This document shows, piece by piece, positions 25,997 through 33,960 of a stretch of 64,000 nt of DNA; the stretch's first letter is position 1; each line of letters begins with the position of its first letter. Both the position numbers and the translations under genes were made by a program. The notes below the pieces were generated by a model, which was given only the letters and a program-made list of their open reading frames with translations, was not told where the DNA came from and did no database searches. The stretch comes from Myxococcus xanthus (GTDB lineage: Bacteria > Myxococcota > Myxococcia > Myxococcales > Myxococcaceae): contig NZ_CP017174.1 in the NCBI RefSeq assembly GCF_006402735.1, positions 1,367,001 through 1,431,000 of the forward strand. The letters run 5' to 3'.

Positions 25997-26731
25997 CTAC
26001 CCGAGTTCGCCGTCCAGGTGCATCATCACCGCCAGCGCCGCGAGCGCCGCCGTCTCGGTACGGAGGATGCGCTTGCCCAGGGTGACTGGCCGCGCGCCCA
26101 GGGCCTTCAAGGCGTCCACTTCTTCACGCGCAAGCCCCCCTTCGGGGCCAATCACCAGTGCCACGGCGGTGCCCGCGCCCGCGGCCCGGAACGCTTCGCC
26201 CAGGGGCACGGCCGACTCTTCCTCGTCGAGCACGAGCAGCACGGTGCCCGCGGGCAGCGAGCGAGCCGCATCCAGCAGTGGAGCGGGCGTGGCCACGCGT
26301 GGCACGTCGTTCCTGCGGCACTGCCGCGCGGCCTCCTCGACAATCTTCGTCCACCGGGAGGTGCGCTCCTCCGCGCGCTTGGGCTCGAGCTTCACGACAC
26401 TTCGCGCCGTGGCCACGGGGTGGAAGTCGGTGGCGCCCAGCTCGGTGCCTTTCTGGAGCACCAGCTCCAGCTTGTCGCCCTTGGGCAGCCCTTGAAGGAT
26501 GCTGACCTCGCGGCGCGGGGGGGCCACGCGCGCGGTGCCCAGCGTCACGCGCACGACATCCGGCGTGACGTGGGCGACGCGGGCCTCGAAGGCCCGGCCC
26601 TTCCCGTCGAAGACCTCCAGCGCGTCGCCTTCCTCCAGCCGCAGGACATGCAGGAGGTAGTGACGACGCTCGCCGGTCAGCTCCACTTCAGCGGGAGCGG
26701 GCTCGGGCAACGGGGCGAAGAGGCGGACCAA
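25997..26731 (-). CDS. rsmE: 16S rRNA m3U1498 methyltransferase
   Basis: 244 residues, the usual length for RsmE. The N-terminal PUA-like part contains GERRHYLLHVLRLEEGD. The SPOUT methyltransferase part has QGLPKGDKLELVLQKGTELG, EEAARQCRR, LVIGPEGGLAREE and the knot-end LGKRILRTETAALAAL. All are hallmark blocks. The enzyme methylates N3 of U1498 in 16S rRNA of the small subunit. The start appears to be TTG, with GGAGA eight bases upstream. No functional link to its neighbours is evident. Confidence 0.95.
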   Translation of the reverse strand: MVRLFAPLPEPAPAEVELTGERRHYLLHVLRLEEGDALEVFDGKGRAFEARVAHVTPDVVRVTLGTARVAPPRREVSILQGLPKGDKLELVLQKGTELGATDFHPVATARSVVKLEPKRAEERTSRWTKIVEEAARQCRRNDVPRVATPAPLLDAARSLPAGTVLLVLDEEESAVPLGEAFRAAGAGTAVALVIGPEGGLAREEVDALKALGARPVTLGKRILRTETAALAALAVMMHLDGELG

Positions 26732-26907
26732 GGCGATTTCTCCAGAGCGCGGGGGGCTGGACTCTGACCCTGGGGGCCACCGACTTCAAGGTGTCAGGTC
26801 GGCAGACAGTTGCTCCGTACGCGTCCTGGCAGGCGCAAAAGATGCGCTGACTGCGGAAGCCTGGGGCGCTCGCTGTCCGTGGGGGAGTTGAGGCACGATA
26901 GCGGGCA

Positions 26908-28209
26908 GTGCTCGTCACCATGCGCCGCAGCGACAAAGGCACATCACACTCCAACGAAGATGTGGTGCTGGCAACCAGCTCGCTGCAGGGCGAGCGCCGC
27001 GTGGCCATCGTCCGCGTCCTGGTGGTGTTGCTGATGGTGGTCAGCCAGGTCGTCATCGCCTGGGGCGGCGGGGAGACGTACTCGGCACCGGTGGACGGCG
27101 TGCGCCTGCAGGCGATGGCCGCGTACGTGCTCTTCTCCGTCGTCGCCATCGTCGTGCTGCTCCTCCAGAAGCCGCACCCGAACCGGGCCCGGTGGTTGCC
27201 CGTGCCCACGGCGCTGGCGGACACCAGCTTCTTCTCCTTCATGGCGTGGCACACCTGGCGCATCTCCGGCGTCTTCGATGCCGGCATGTTGTGCGCCAGC
27301 CTGGGCATGGTGCTGGCGTTCTCCGTGGTGCGCTACTCGTGGTGGCACGTGCTGCTGTCCACGGTGTTGTCCAGCGGTGCCTACGCGCTGGTCGCGTGGA
27401 TGACGGGGCACGGCTCGGTGGCGCGCACCAGCTTCGTCCTCATCTGCTACGCGGCCCTGGGCGCGCTCATCGCGCTGACGAACTCGGACGTGGGCGGCAT
27501 GTTCCTCAACCTGCGCCGCCGCGACGGCCTGTCCCGCTTCCTGCCCCGGCAGGTGGTGGAGCGGGTGATGCAACTGGGGGATGACTCCCTCCAGCCGGTG
27601 CAGCGCGACGTCACCATCCTCTTCAGCGACATCCGCGACTTCACCACGCTGAGCGAGACGCTGGAGCCGGGACAGGTGCTGGAGTTGCTGGACGACTACT
27701 TCGGGCACATGGCCCACATCGTCATGGCGCGCCACGGCATCGTGAACAAGTTCCTGGGTGACGGGATGCTCGCGTGCTGGGGCGTTCCGGATGCGCGCGA
27801 GGACCACGCGGAGCTGGCCATCCGGGCGGCGCTCGACATGCGCGCCAAGCTGGAGGACATCAACGCCCAGCGCGTGCAGCGAGGCCTGCCGCCGCTGCGC
27901 ATCGGCATCGGGCTGCACACAGGCATGGTGGCGGCGGGCATGCTCGGCGGCGCCGAGCAGCACGAGTACACCGTCATCGGTGACGCGGTGAACCTGGCGT
28001 CTCGCGTGGAGGGCCTCACCAAGTCACACGGCGTGGACATCCTGGTGAGCGAGCGGACGTGGCAGATGAGCGGCGGGCACTTCATGGGCGAGCGCCTGGG
28101 CGAAGCGCACGTGAAGGGCCGGCGGGAGTCCGTGGTCGTCTACTCCCTGCACGGCCCGCGCACCCATGAGGACGTACCGCCCGTACTCAAGGCCGCGGCG
28201 GGCACGTAG
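26908..28209 (+). CDS. Membrane class III adenylate/guanylate cyclase
   Basis: 433 residues. About six hydrophobic segments fill residues 30-195. A cyclase homology domain follows (about 228-410): VTILFSDIRDFTTLSE with the first metal Asp, KFLGDGMLACWG with the second, IGLHTGMVAAGMLGG and YTVIGDAVNLASRVEG. These residues indicate an active enzyme forming cAMP (or cGMP) at the inner membrane face. The start is uncertain: GTG 26908 and in-frame ATG 26920 both have weak ribosome sites. It is divergent from rsmE and appears monocistronic. Confidence 0.92.
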   Translation: MLVTMRRSDKGTSHSNEDVVLATSSLQGERRVAIVRVLVVLLMVVSQVVIAWGGGETYSAPVDGVRLQAMAAYVLFSVVAIVVLLLQKPHPNRARWLPVPTALADTSFFSFMAWHTWRISGVFDAGMLCASLGMVLAFSVVRYSWWHVLLSTVLSSGAYALVAWMTGHGSVARTSFVLICYAALGALIALTNSDVGGMFLNLRRRDGLSRFLPRQVVERVMQLGDDSLQPVQRDVTILFSDIRDFTTLSETLEPGQVLELLDDYFGHMAHIVMARHGIVNKFLGDGMLACWGVPDAREDHAELAIRAALDMRAKLEDINAQRVQRGLPPLRIGIGLHTGMVAAGMLGGAEQHEYTVIGDAVNLASRVEGLTKSHGVDILVSERTWQMSGGHFMGERLGEAHVKGRRESVVVYSLHGPRTHEDVPPVLKAAAGT

Positions 28210-28231
28210 CGCCTTGCCGCGGCTTGGGCGC

Positions 28232-28747
28232 TCAGGCGGGCTGTGACACGCCGGGGCCCGTCGTCACCTCGGCCCGCAGCGTCTGCTTCATGCCCAGGGA
28301 GAACAGGGCCACGGTGAGCAGGTAGACGGGCTCGATGAAGAAGAGCAGGGGCCCGCCCAGGGACAGGCCATGCGTCTTCTTCTCGAAGACGACGTGCGCG
28401 CCGACGACGAGCGCGAAGCGCACTGCCATGACGCCCACCGCCACCGCGGCGGCGGTGCCCACCGGAAACCTCGCGACGACGGCCTCCGCAGCGAGCAGCG
28501 TGGGCGCCAGGGGCAGTGCCATCAGCAGCCCCGCCGTCCACTCCAAGGAGAGGGCGTAGAGGACCACCGCGAGCAGCAGCACGTGCGCCGCCGTGAGCGC
28601 CACGTCACCCACGGGCATCCGGACGAAGCTGAGCGGAACGAGCAACGCGAAGATGAACATGTAGGCCCCCACGAAGTGCACGGCGCGGCTGACGCCGTTC
28701 TCATGCAGGGGCAACCAGACGCGCAGCTTGTCGGCGAAGCTCGTCAT
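28232..28747 (-). CDS. DUF962/Mpo1-like membrane protein, second copy
   Basis: 171 residues with about four to five hydrophobic segments. The pattern WLPLHENGVSRAVHFVGAYM and GAHVVFEKKTHGLSLGGPLL with a following IEPVY corresponds to the H-x-iG and GHxxFEKxxPA blocks of the DUF962 (yeast Mpo1-like) family. In yeast the family acts as an iron-dependent 2-hydroxy fatty acid dioxygenase. The typical motif is degenerate here, so activity is uncertain. It starts nine bases after the stop of the better conserved family member upstream and has no strong ribosome site of its own. Confidence 0.65.
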   Translation of the reverse strand: MTSFADKLRVWLPLHENGVSRAVHFVGAYMFIFALLVPLSFVRMPVGDVALTAAHVLLLAVVLYALSLEWTAGLLMALPLAPTLLAAEAVVARFPVGTAAAVAVGVMAVRFALVVGAHVVFEKKTHGLSLGGPLLFFIEPVYLLTVALFSLGMKQTLRAEVTTGPGVSQPA

Positions 28748-28756
28748 GGCGTGGGA

Positions 28757-29248
28757 CTACGCGCGGACCGGCGTGGTGGCGGCCTGTTGCTGCGGCTTGA
28801 GGACGTAGTCGCCCAGGAGCACCGCCACGAAGAAGAGCGGACCCACCAGCGCGTGCACCAGGTTGGTGAGGAAGGAAGGCGACTTCTTCTCCCACACGCT
28901 GTGCCCGGCCAGCTGCACCAGCCACGCGAACGCGGCGATGACCACCACGCTCCACGTGGGCATCATCCGGCCCACCGGGAAGCACGCGGCCATGAAGAGC
29001 ACCACGATGATGCCCAGCTTCACGTCGGCGCGCAGGTACCAGACGGTGGCCAGGGCCAACACCACCATGCCCAGCGTCAGCGAGCCGCCGGGAATCGCGG
29101 GCACCGCCAGCAGGTGCACCCAGTCCAGCATCGCGACGATGTGGAGCACGATGAGCGGGATGGCGATCTTGTGCGTCAGCCGGTTCGTCGGGTGCTGATG
29201 CGAGGAGTAGTACTCGTCGAAGAGGGCGACCACATGGGGCTTGAGCAT
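28757..29248 (-). CDS. DUF962/Mpo1-like membrane protein
   Basis: 163 residues, about four hydrophobic segments. EYYSSHQHPTNRLTHKIAIP near the N-terminus and WLVQLAGHSVWEKKSPSF in the second half are the two His-rich blocks of the DUF962/Mpo1 family, whose characterised yeast member oxidatively shortens 2-hydroxy fatty acids. A lipid-related role is therefore plausible, not shown. The chosen ATG has GGAGGA six bases upstream, and a longer frame to 29344 is less likely. It is the first gene of a two-gene unit. Confidence 0.75.
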   Translation of the reverse strand: MLKPHVVALFDEYYSSHQHPTNRLTHKIAIPLIVLHIVAMLDWVHLLAVPAIPGGSLTLGMVVLALATVWYLRADVKLGIIVVLFMAACFPVGRMMPTWSVVVIAAFAWLVQLAGHSVWEKKSPSFLTNLVHALVGPLFFVAVLLGDYVLKPQQQAATTPVRA

Positions 29249-29355
29249 GCGTCCTCCGGAAGCGAAGGGGTGTGGATGCTCCGCAGCGTAGGGGAAGTGG
29301 CGCCGGGTTTCCTGGCCGCGGACGCCAATCTCCTGGCCGAGCACGCCACCCGGGC

Positions 29356-30402
29356 TCAGCCCGCGTCAGGCCTTTCGCGCCAGACGCGGGGCGTCATGCC
29401 CGTCCACCGCTTGAAGGCGCGGTCGAAGGTGCTCAGCTCCGAGTACCCCAGGAGGAAGGCCACCTCGCTGACCCCCAGGTGCGCGTCCCGCAGGTAGTCG
29501 AAGGCCAGCTCACGGCGCACTGCGTCGACCTCGTCCTGGAAGGACGTGGCGTGTTCGGCGAGCCGGCGCTGGAGGGTGCGGGGGCTGACGTGGAGCTGCC
29601 GGGCTACATCGCCCATCTGCGGCGCTCCGTCCCGCAGGGAGGCGCGGAGGGCGTCGCGGACCTGTTGCAGGAAGGGGGGCGTGGGGGGCGCTGACGGCGG
29701 CTCGGCGGCGGGTGTGCCGGCGGCGCGCTCCAGGACGGAGAGGAGGACGGGGTCCGCGTCCACCACGCGCAGCGCCAGCGTGGCCGCGTCCAGCGTCAGG
29801 GCGTTGCGGCCCGCGTCGAACGCCGGGGTGACGCCAAAGTGTTCCTCGAGCGGGCGGAGGTCCGCGGGTGCGGGGTGGGCGAAGGAGACGTGGCGCGGAT
29901 TCCACGGGTGTTCGGTGAGTTGGCGCCCGACGTGGACGAAGAGGGCCAGTCCGAACTCGCTGGCGTGGCGGCCGTAGGCCAGGGGCTCGCCGGGGATGCC
30001 GTAGACGAAGGTGCCGCTGCCGTCCGCTGCGTCCTGGAAGGAGGCTCGCCAGGCGGGCTCCAGCAGCGCCATGTACCGGGCCAGCGCGCGGAAGGTGTCG
30101 CGGACGGTGGGGGAGGCCCGGGCGATGTACTCCACCAGTCCGTAGTTTCCGCGCGGGACTCGCTGCGCCACGTGCAGGCCGAGGAAGGCGTCTCCGGACA
30201 GGGCCTCGGCCGCGTCGAGGAAGGCGTGCAGGGTGGCCAGCGGGAGGGTGACTTCGGGCAGCGCGCTCGCGTTGACGGGCAGCCCGAAACGCTCCACCAG
30301 CGGGGACGGGTCGCGCCCCGTCGCGCGCAGGTAGGCGAGCATCGGTCCCACGAGCTGGGAGCGGACGTCGGTTGGTGGCCGGGAAGGGGGCGGCGTCTCC
30401 AC
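29356..30402 (-). CDS. AraC-family transcriptional regulator
   Basis: 348 residues. The N-terminal two thirds resemble the arabinose-binding-like sensor domain of the OruR/ArgR-type AraC group (LVGPMLAYLRATGRDPSPLV, later VPRGNYGLVEYIARASPTV). The C-terminal 100 residues are a double helix-turn-helix: MGDVARQLHVSPRTLQRRLAE and LGVSEVAFLLGYSELSTFDR, ending RWTGMTPRVWR. The start is a GTG without a clear ribosome site. It lies just upstream of, and in the same direction as, the DUF962 pair and may control it; its effector is unknown. Confidence 0.9.
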   Translation of the reverse strand: METPPPSRPPTDVRSQLVGPMLAYLRATGRDPSPLVERFGLPVNASALPEVTLPLATLHAFLDAAEALSGDAFLGLHVAQRVPRGNYGLVEYIARASPTVRDTFRALARYMALLEPAWRASFQDAADGSGTFVYGIPGEPLAYGRHASEFGLALFVHVGRQLTEHPWNPRHVSFAHPAPADLRPLEEHFGVTPAFDAGRNALTLDAATLALRVVDADPVLLSVLERAAGTPAAEPPSAPPTPPFLQQVRDALRASLRDGAPQMGDVARQLHVSPRTLQRRLAEHATSFQDEVDAVRRELAFDYLRDAHLGVSEVAFLLGYSELSTFDRAFKRWTGMTPRVWRERPDAG

Positions 30403-30488
30403 GCGGGCGGGACGCTACCGTGTCTCGAGCGCGGGGCCCACCACCCTGGCGAGGCGCCTGCCAGTGCGGGCATGCCTAGAGTGGGGGC

Positions 30489-31610
30489 ATGGACAATCTG
30501 GCTCACTCGCTCGTCGGCGCGTGGATGGCGGAGGCGGGGCTGAAGCGCACCACGCCGCTGGCCACCGCGACGCTCGTCATCGGCGCCAACCTGCCGGATG
30601 TCGATGGCCTCGTCACCCTGGCGGGCTCGGATGCTTCGCTCTACTGGCGCCGGGGCTGGACGCACGGTGTGCTCGCCCTGGCCTTGTGGCCCTTTGTTCT
30701 CACCGGGTTGATGCTGCTCTGGGACCGGTACGTGCGCAGGCGCAGGCATCCGGACCTGCCGCCGGCTCGCTTCGGGCCACTGCTGGTGTTGTCCACGTTG
30801 TCGGTGCTGAGCCACCCCGCACTGGATTGGCTCAACACGTATGGCGTCCGACTGCTGATGCCCTTTGACGGCACGTGGTTCTACGGCGACGCGCTCTTCA
30901 TCATCGACCCGTGGGTGTGGCTGCTCGCGGGCGCCGCCGTCATCATGGCGGATGCGCGCACGCGCAGGTCCGCCGCGGGGTGGGTGGTGCTCGGAGTGGC
31001 CTCCACCGCGCTCATCATGGTTCCCGCGTTCGTCCCGTGGCCCGCGAAGGTGATGTGGGCCGTGGGCGTGGCCGCCATCGTCTGGTTGCGGCTGCGTGGG
31101 ACCCACGTCCTCTCCGCGCAGCGTGTGGCCCGGGTCTGCGGCGTGGGCCTGTTGCTCTACCTGGGGGCCATCTTCGTGGGCTCGCAGGTGGCCGCGCCGC
31201 GTGCGCTGGAATGGCTCCGCTCGCAGAGCCTCCCCGTGGAGCGCGCCATCGCGGGACCGCTGCCGGCCAACCCCTTCGTGCGGGACATCATCGCCTTGGG
31301 GCCGGACCGCTACCACTTCGTCCGAGCCGACTTCCTGGCGGACGACGCAGGCCGCTTCCGCATCAGTGACGCCAGCGTGCCGCGTGAAGCCCAGCCTGGG
31401 CCCGTCATCCAGGCCGCGTTGTCGGCGCCGCAGATTCGAGGGCTGGCCAACTGGCTGCGCCTGCCCACGTATCAAGTGGATGAGCGCGCCGATGGATGGC
31501 GCGTCACCATCCGCGACGTCCGTTACTCCCGGATGCAGAGCGGCGGCTTGGGCACGGCGGTGGTGGTGCTGGATGGTGCGCTGCGCCCCGTCCGGGTCGA
31601 ACGGCCGTAG
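30489..31610 (+). CDS. YdjM-like (DUF457) membrane-bound metal-dependent hydrolase
   Basis: 373 residues. The first half has the family's conserved polar residues within membrane segments: MDNLAHSLVGAWM, LVIGANLPDVDGL, RRGWTHGVLAL and SHPALDWLNTYGVRLLMPFD, giving several His and Asp for metal binding. About five to six hydrophobic stretches follow, then a beta-rich soluble tail from about residue 245. Family members are poorly characterised, and E. coli YdjM is LexA-regulated. The start ATG has GTGGGGG nearby. It is divergent from the AraC gene. Confidence 0.85.
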   Translation: MDNLAHSLVGAWMAEAGLKRTTPLATATLVIGANLPDVDGLVTLAGSDASLYWRRGWTHGVLALALWPFVLTGLMLLWDRYVRRRRHPDLPPARFGPLLVLSTLSVLSHPALDWLNTYGVRLLMPFDGTWFYGDALFIIDPWVWLLAGAAVIMADARTRRSAAGWVVLGVASTALIMVPAFVPWPAKVMWAVGVAAIVWLRLRGTHVLSAQRVARVCGVGLLLYLGAIFVGSQVAAPRALEWLRSQSLPVERAIAGPLPANPFVRDIIALGPDRYHFVRADFLADDAGRFRISDASVPREAQPGPVIQAALSAPQIRGLANWLRLPTYQVDERADGWRVTIRDVRYSRMQSGGLGTAVVVLDGALRPVRVERP

Positions 31611-31700
31611 GGGCATGTCCTCCGCCGCTCGCGATGCCGGGCGGGAGGTGGAGCCGGTGTCAAGGCAGGCGCCTGCGAGCGATGCCTGGCACCCCAGGGC

Positions 31701-31733
31701 CGCCGTCCCCGCGCATTCCTCACGGGGACGGCG
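31701..31733. terminator. Bidirectional terminator-like hairpin
   Basis: An 11-bp perfect stem (31701-31711 with 31723-31733, core GCCGTCCCCG/CGGGGACGGC) with an 11-base loop lies between the converging YdjM-like and prmA genes, 13 bases past the prmA stop. It is the most stable hairpin in this interval and can serve both strands, though no T-run is evident. Confidence 0.6.
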
Positions 31734-31746
31734 CCCGGCGTTTCAC

Positions 31747-32613
31747 TCAGCGCTGCAGGTCGATGCGCACCCATTCGCCCTGGGTGGCGCCGGTCAGCAC
31801 GGTGAGGCCCAGGTTGCGGTAGGCGGCTTCCACGTCCGCGCGCTGGTGGGAGAGAACACCCGCCAGCACGAGCCGGTCCTTGGTCTTCGCCACAATCAGT
31901 GGGGCCAGCTCGATGAGCGTGTTGGCCAGGATGTTGGCGAGCACCAGGTCGAAGGTGCCCTCCACCTGGGTCAGCTCCTTGCCGGAGACCTCGATGTCCG
32001 GCGTGCCGTTCTCCGCCTGGTTCTCCTGCGCCAGCTCCACGGAGATGGGGTCGTTGTCGGTGGCCACGGTGCGGCCCGCGCCCAGCTTCTTCGCGGCGAT
32101 GGCCAGCACGCCCGTGCCGGTGCCCACGTCCAGGACTGCGGCGCCCGGGTGCTCCGCCATGTACGCGTCCACCGCGGCCAGGCACAGGGACGTCGTCGGG
32201 TGGTCGCCGGTGCCAAAGGCCATCTTCGGCTCAATCACGAGCTGCACGGTACCCGCGGGCGCGTTCGCCTTGTCCCACGGCGGACCGACCCACAACCTGC
32301 CCACATGCACGGACTTGATGAGCGACTTCCACTCGTTGCTCCAGTCCTGCTGGGGCTGTTCATCCAAGGTGAGCTTCGCCTCGGGGAAGGATTCCGCTAC
32401 CTCGTCACGGGCGGACTCGGCCGTGTCGCGCTCGTCGAAGTAGCCAATGATGATGGCCTCGCCAGGGTTCGGTCCGCGCACGCCCGGCATGAGGGGCGCT
32501 TCGCGGTCCCGCACTTCGAGGCCCAGCGCGCCCGACTCGTGGAGGAGGTCCTGTACGGCCTCGGACGCTTCCTCGGGCAACTCCACTGTGAGTGACAGAT
32601 AGGTCTGGGACAT
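31747..32613 (-). CDS. prmA: Ribosomal protein L11 methyltransferase
   Basis: 288 residues. An N-terminal ferredoxin-like substrate domain is followed by a class I methyltransferase: VLDVGTGTGVLAIAAKKLGA (motif I), ATDNDP and DLVLANILANTLIELAP, the PrmA-specific N-I-L block. GTVQLVIEPKMAFGTGDHPT is also diagnostic. The enzyme trimethylates several amino groups of L11. It stands alone between convergent and divergent neighbours. Confidence 0.95.
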   Translation of the reverse strand: MSQTYLSLTVELPEEASEAVQDLLHESGALGLEVRDREAPLMPGVRGPNPGEAIIIGYFDERDTAESARDEVAESFPEAKLTLDEQPQQDWSNEWKSLIKSVHVGRLWVGPPWDKANAPAGTVQLVIEPKMAFGTGDHPTTSLCLAAVDAYMAEHPGAAVLDVGTGTGVLAIAAKKLGAGRTVATDNDPISVELAQENQAENGTPDIEVSGKELTQVEGTFDLVLANILANTLIELAPLIVAKTKDRLVLAGVLSHQRADVEAAYRNLGLTVLTGATQGEWVRIDLQR

Positions 32614-32653
32614 GCGGGCCCTTTAATCCCAGCGTGGCTAGCGTGGAAGCGCC

Positions 32654-33019
32654 GTGAGACGCCTCATTCGCTGGTGGCCCCTGATCTGCCTGACTGCCTG
32701 CTCTGGTCCAGACGCGCCGGATGCCGCGGTCTGTCGGGATGTCGTCGTCCGGCTTTGCCGGTCGGCGGCGGCCTGTCCCGGCGTGGCGGTGCAGTTTGAC
32801 CTGGGGCTGAGCTGCGAGGCCACCCTCCTCCAGCGGACGGGCTGCGAGGGCGACGCCTTTGCCTTCGCAACTCCCTCGCGGGAGCGCGTCTTGGAGTGCC
32901 GCGAGCCTCTGCTCAGCTGGGGCACGTCCACGGACCATCCCCCGACCTGTGCGGACGCGACGCGGTTTCTCACCGAGTGCCCGGACGTCGCGGGCTTCTT
33001 CCGGGAGGGCCAACCATGA
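32654..33019 (+). CDS. Small Cys-rich lipoprotein
   Basis: 121 residues starting at a GTG with GGAAG nearby. The N-terminus MRRLIRWWPLICLTACSG is a short lipoprotein signal with lipobox LTAC (Cys16). The mature chain has about eight more cysteines, likely forming disulfides in the periplasm or outer membrane. No known domain was recognised. Its stop overlaps the start of the next lipoprotein gene (ATGA), so both are translated in concert. Confidence 0.75.
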   Translation: MRRLIRWWPLICLTACSGPDAPDAAVCRDVVVRLCRSAAACPGVAVQFDLGLSCEATLLQRTGCEGDAFAFATPSRERVLECREPLLSWGTSTDHPPTCADATRFLTECPDVAGFFREGQP

Positions 33020-33927
33020 AGCGTCTGGGGGCGGCGGTGTTGGTGATGGCGGTGGGGTGCGCGCCGCTGGACGTGGAGCGGAGGACGGAGCGCGGGCCGC
33101 TCTTGCGGACCTACTCCCAGGAGAAGGCGCTGAACGAGCGCATCCCCTTCGCCACGACGCAGGTGCAGTGGCCCCAGCTCACGCTGGCGTTCTCCTCATC
33201 GAACATCTGCCGCACCGAGCAGCATGGGGAGTACGCGGAGGACATCATCTCCACGCACAGCAACACGGGCGCGGCGGCGGCGGTGAGCACCGGAGGCATT
33301 CTCACGGTGCTGGGCGGGACGCTGCTGGTGGGGCGCACGCTGTTCTCGGACACGCCGAACCGCTCCGCCATCGATGAGCAGGGCCGTTACGGCGCCTCCA
33401 GCCGCGACGTCGCCACGGGGTGGGGTTTGGGGCTGCTCATTGTCGGTGTACCCGCGGTTGTGGCCGGCATCGTCCAAATCTCCCGCGGCGGCGAGACGCG
33501 GGAGACGCGCAAGACGGATGAGTTGCTGTCCTTGCGCGAGGTGCCCTGCCAGCCCAAGCCCGTGGACGGCGTGGTGGAACTGGCGGGAGGGCCGGGCCCG
33601 CAGCCTCCACCCCGGCTCACCCTCAACGGGGCGCTGGTGCTGACGGCGGACGAGGTTCGGCGGCTGTCCTTCGTCGGACTGGCGCTGGATGGCACGCCCG
33701 TCACGCTGGAAGAAGAGGACCTGGACCGGCTGGAGACCTTCCGCACCTGCGCGACGCTGCTGGCCACGCCGGTGGACCCGGAGGCGCTGGCCGGAGAGGC
33801 ACGCTCACACCCGGACCGACTGCGGATGAAGCGGGAGCTGGCACGGGGCTGCACGACGCTTCCGGGCGCTCCGGCACAGCCCCTGCTCGAAGCCATCGAA
33901 GGCGCCCTCGGGAGCACCGCCCTCTAG
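33016..33927 (+). CDS. Putative lipoprotein with internal hydrophobic segments
   Basis: 303 residues. MKRLGAAVLVMAVGCAP is a lipoprotein signal (AVGC, Cys15). Residues about 88-110 and 135-155 are hydrophobic and Gly-rich, which could insert into a membrane or form a beta-rich hinge. The rest is polar with a Pro-rich spacer. The start overlaps the preceding lipoprotein's stop. I do not recognise the family. The pair looks like a two-component envelope unit. Confidence 0.7.
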   Translation: MKRLGAAVLVMAVGCAPLDVERRTERGPLLRTYSQEKALNERIPFATTQVQWPQLTLAFSSSNICRTEQHGEYAEDIISTHSNTGAAAAVSTGGILTVLGGTLLVGRTLFSDTPNRSAIDEQGRYGASSRDVATGWGLGLLIVGVPAVVAGIVQISRGGETRETRKTDELLSLREVPCQPKPVDGVVELAGGPGPQPPPRLTLNGALVLTADEVRRLSFVGLALDGTPVTLEEEDLDRLETFRTCATLLATPVDPEALAGEARSHPDRLRMKRELARGCTTLPGAPAQPLLEAIEGALGSTAL

Positions 33928-33960
33928 GGGCGGCGCGTCTTCCCGAGGGACACCGGGTCG

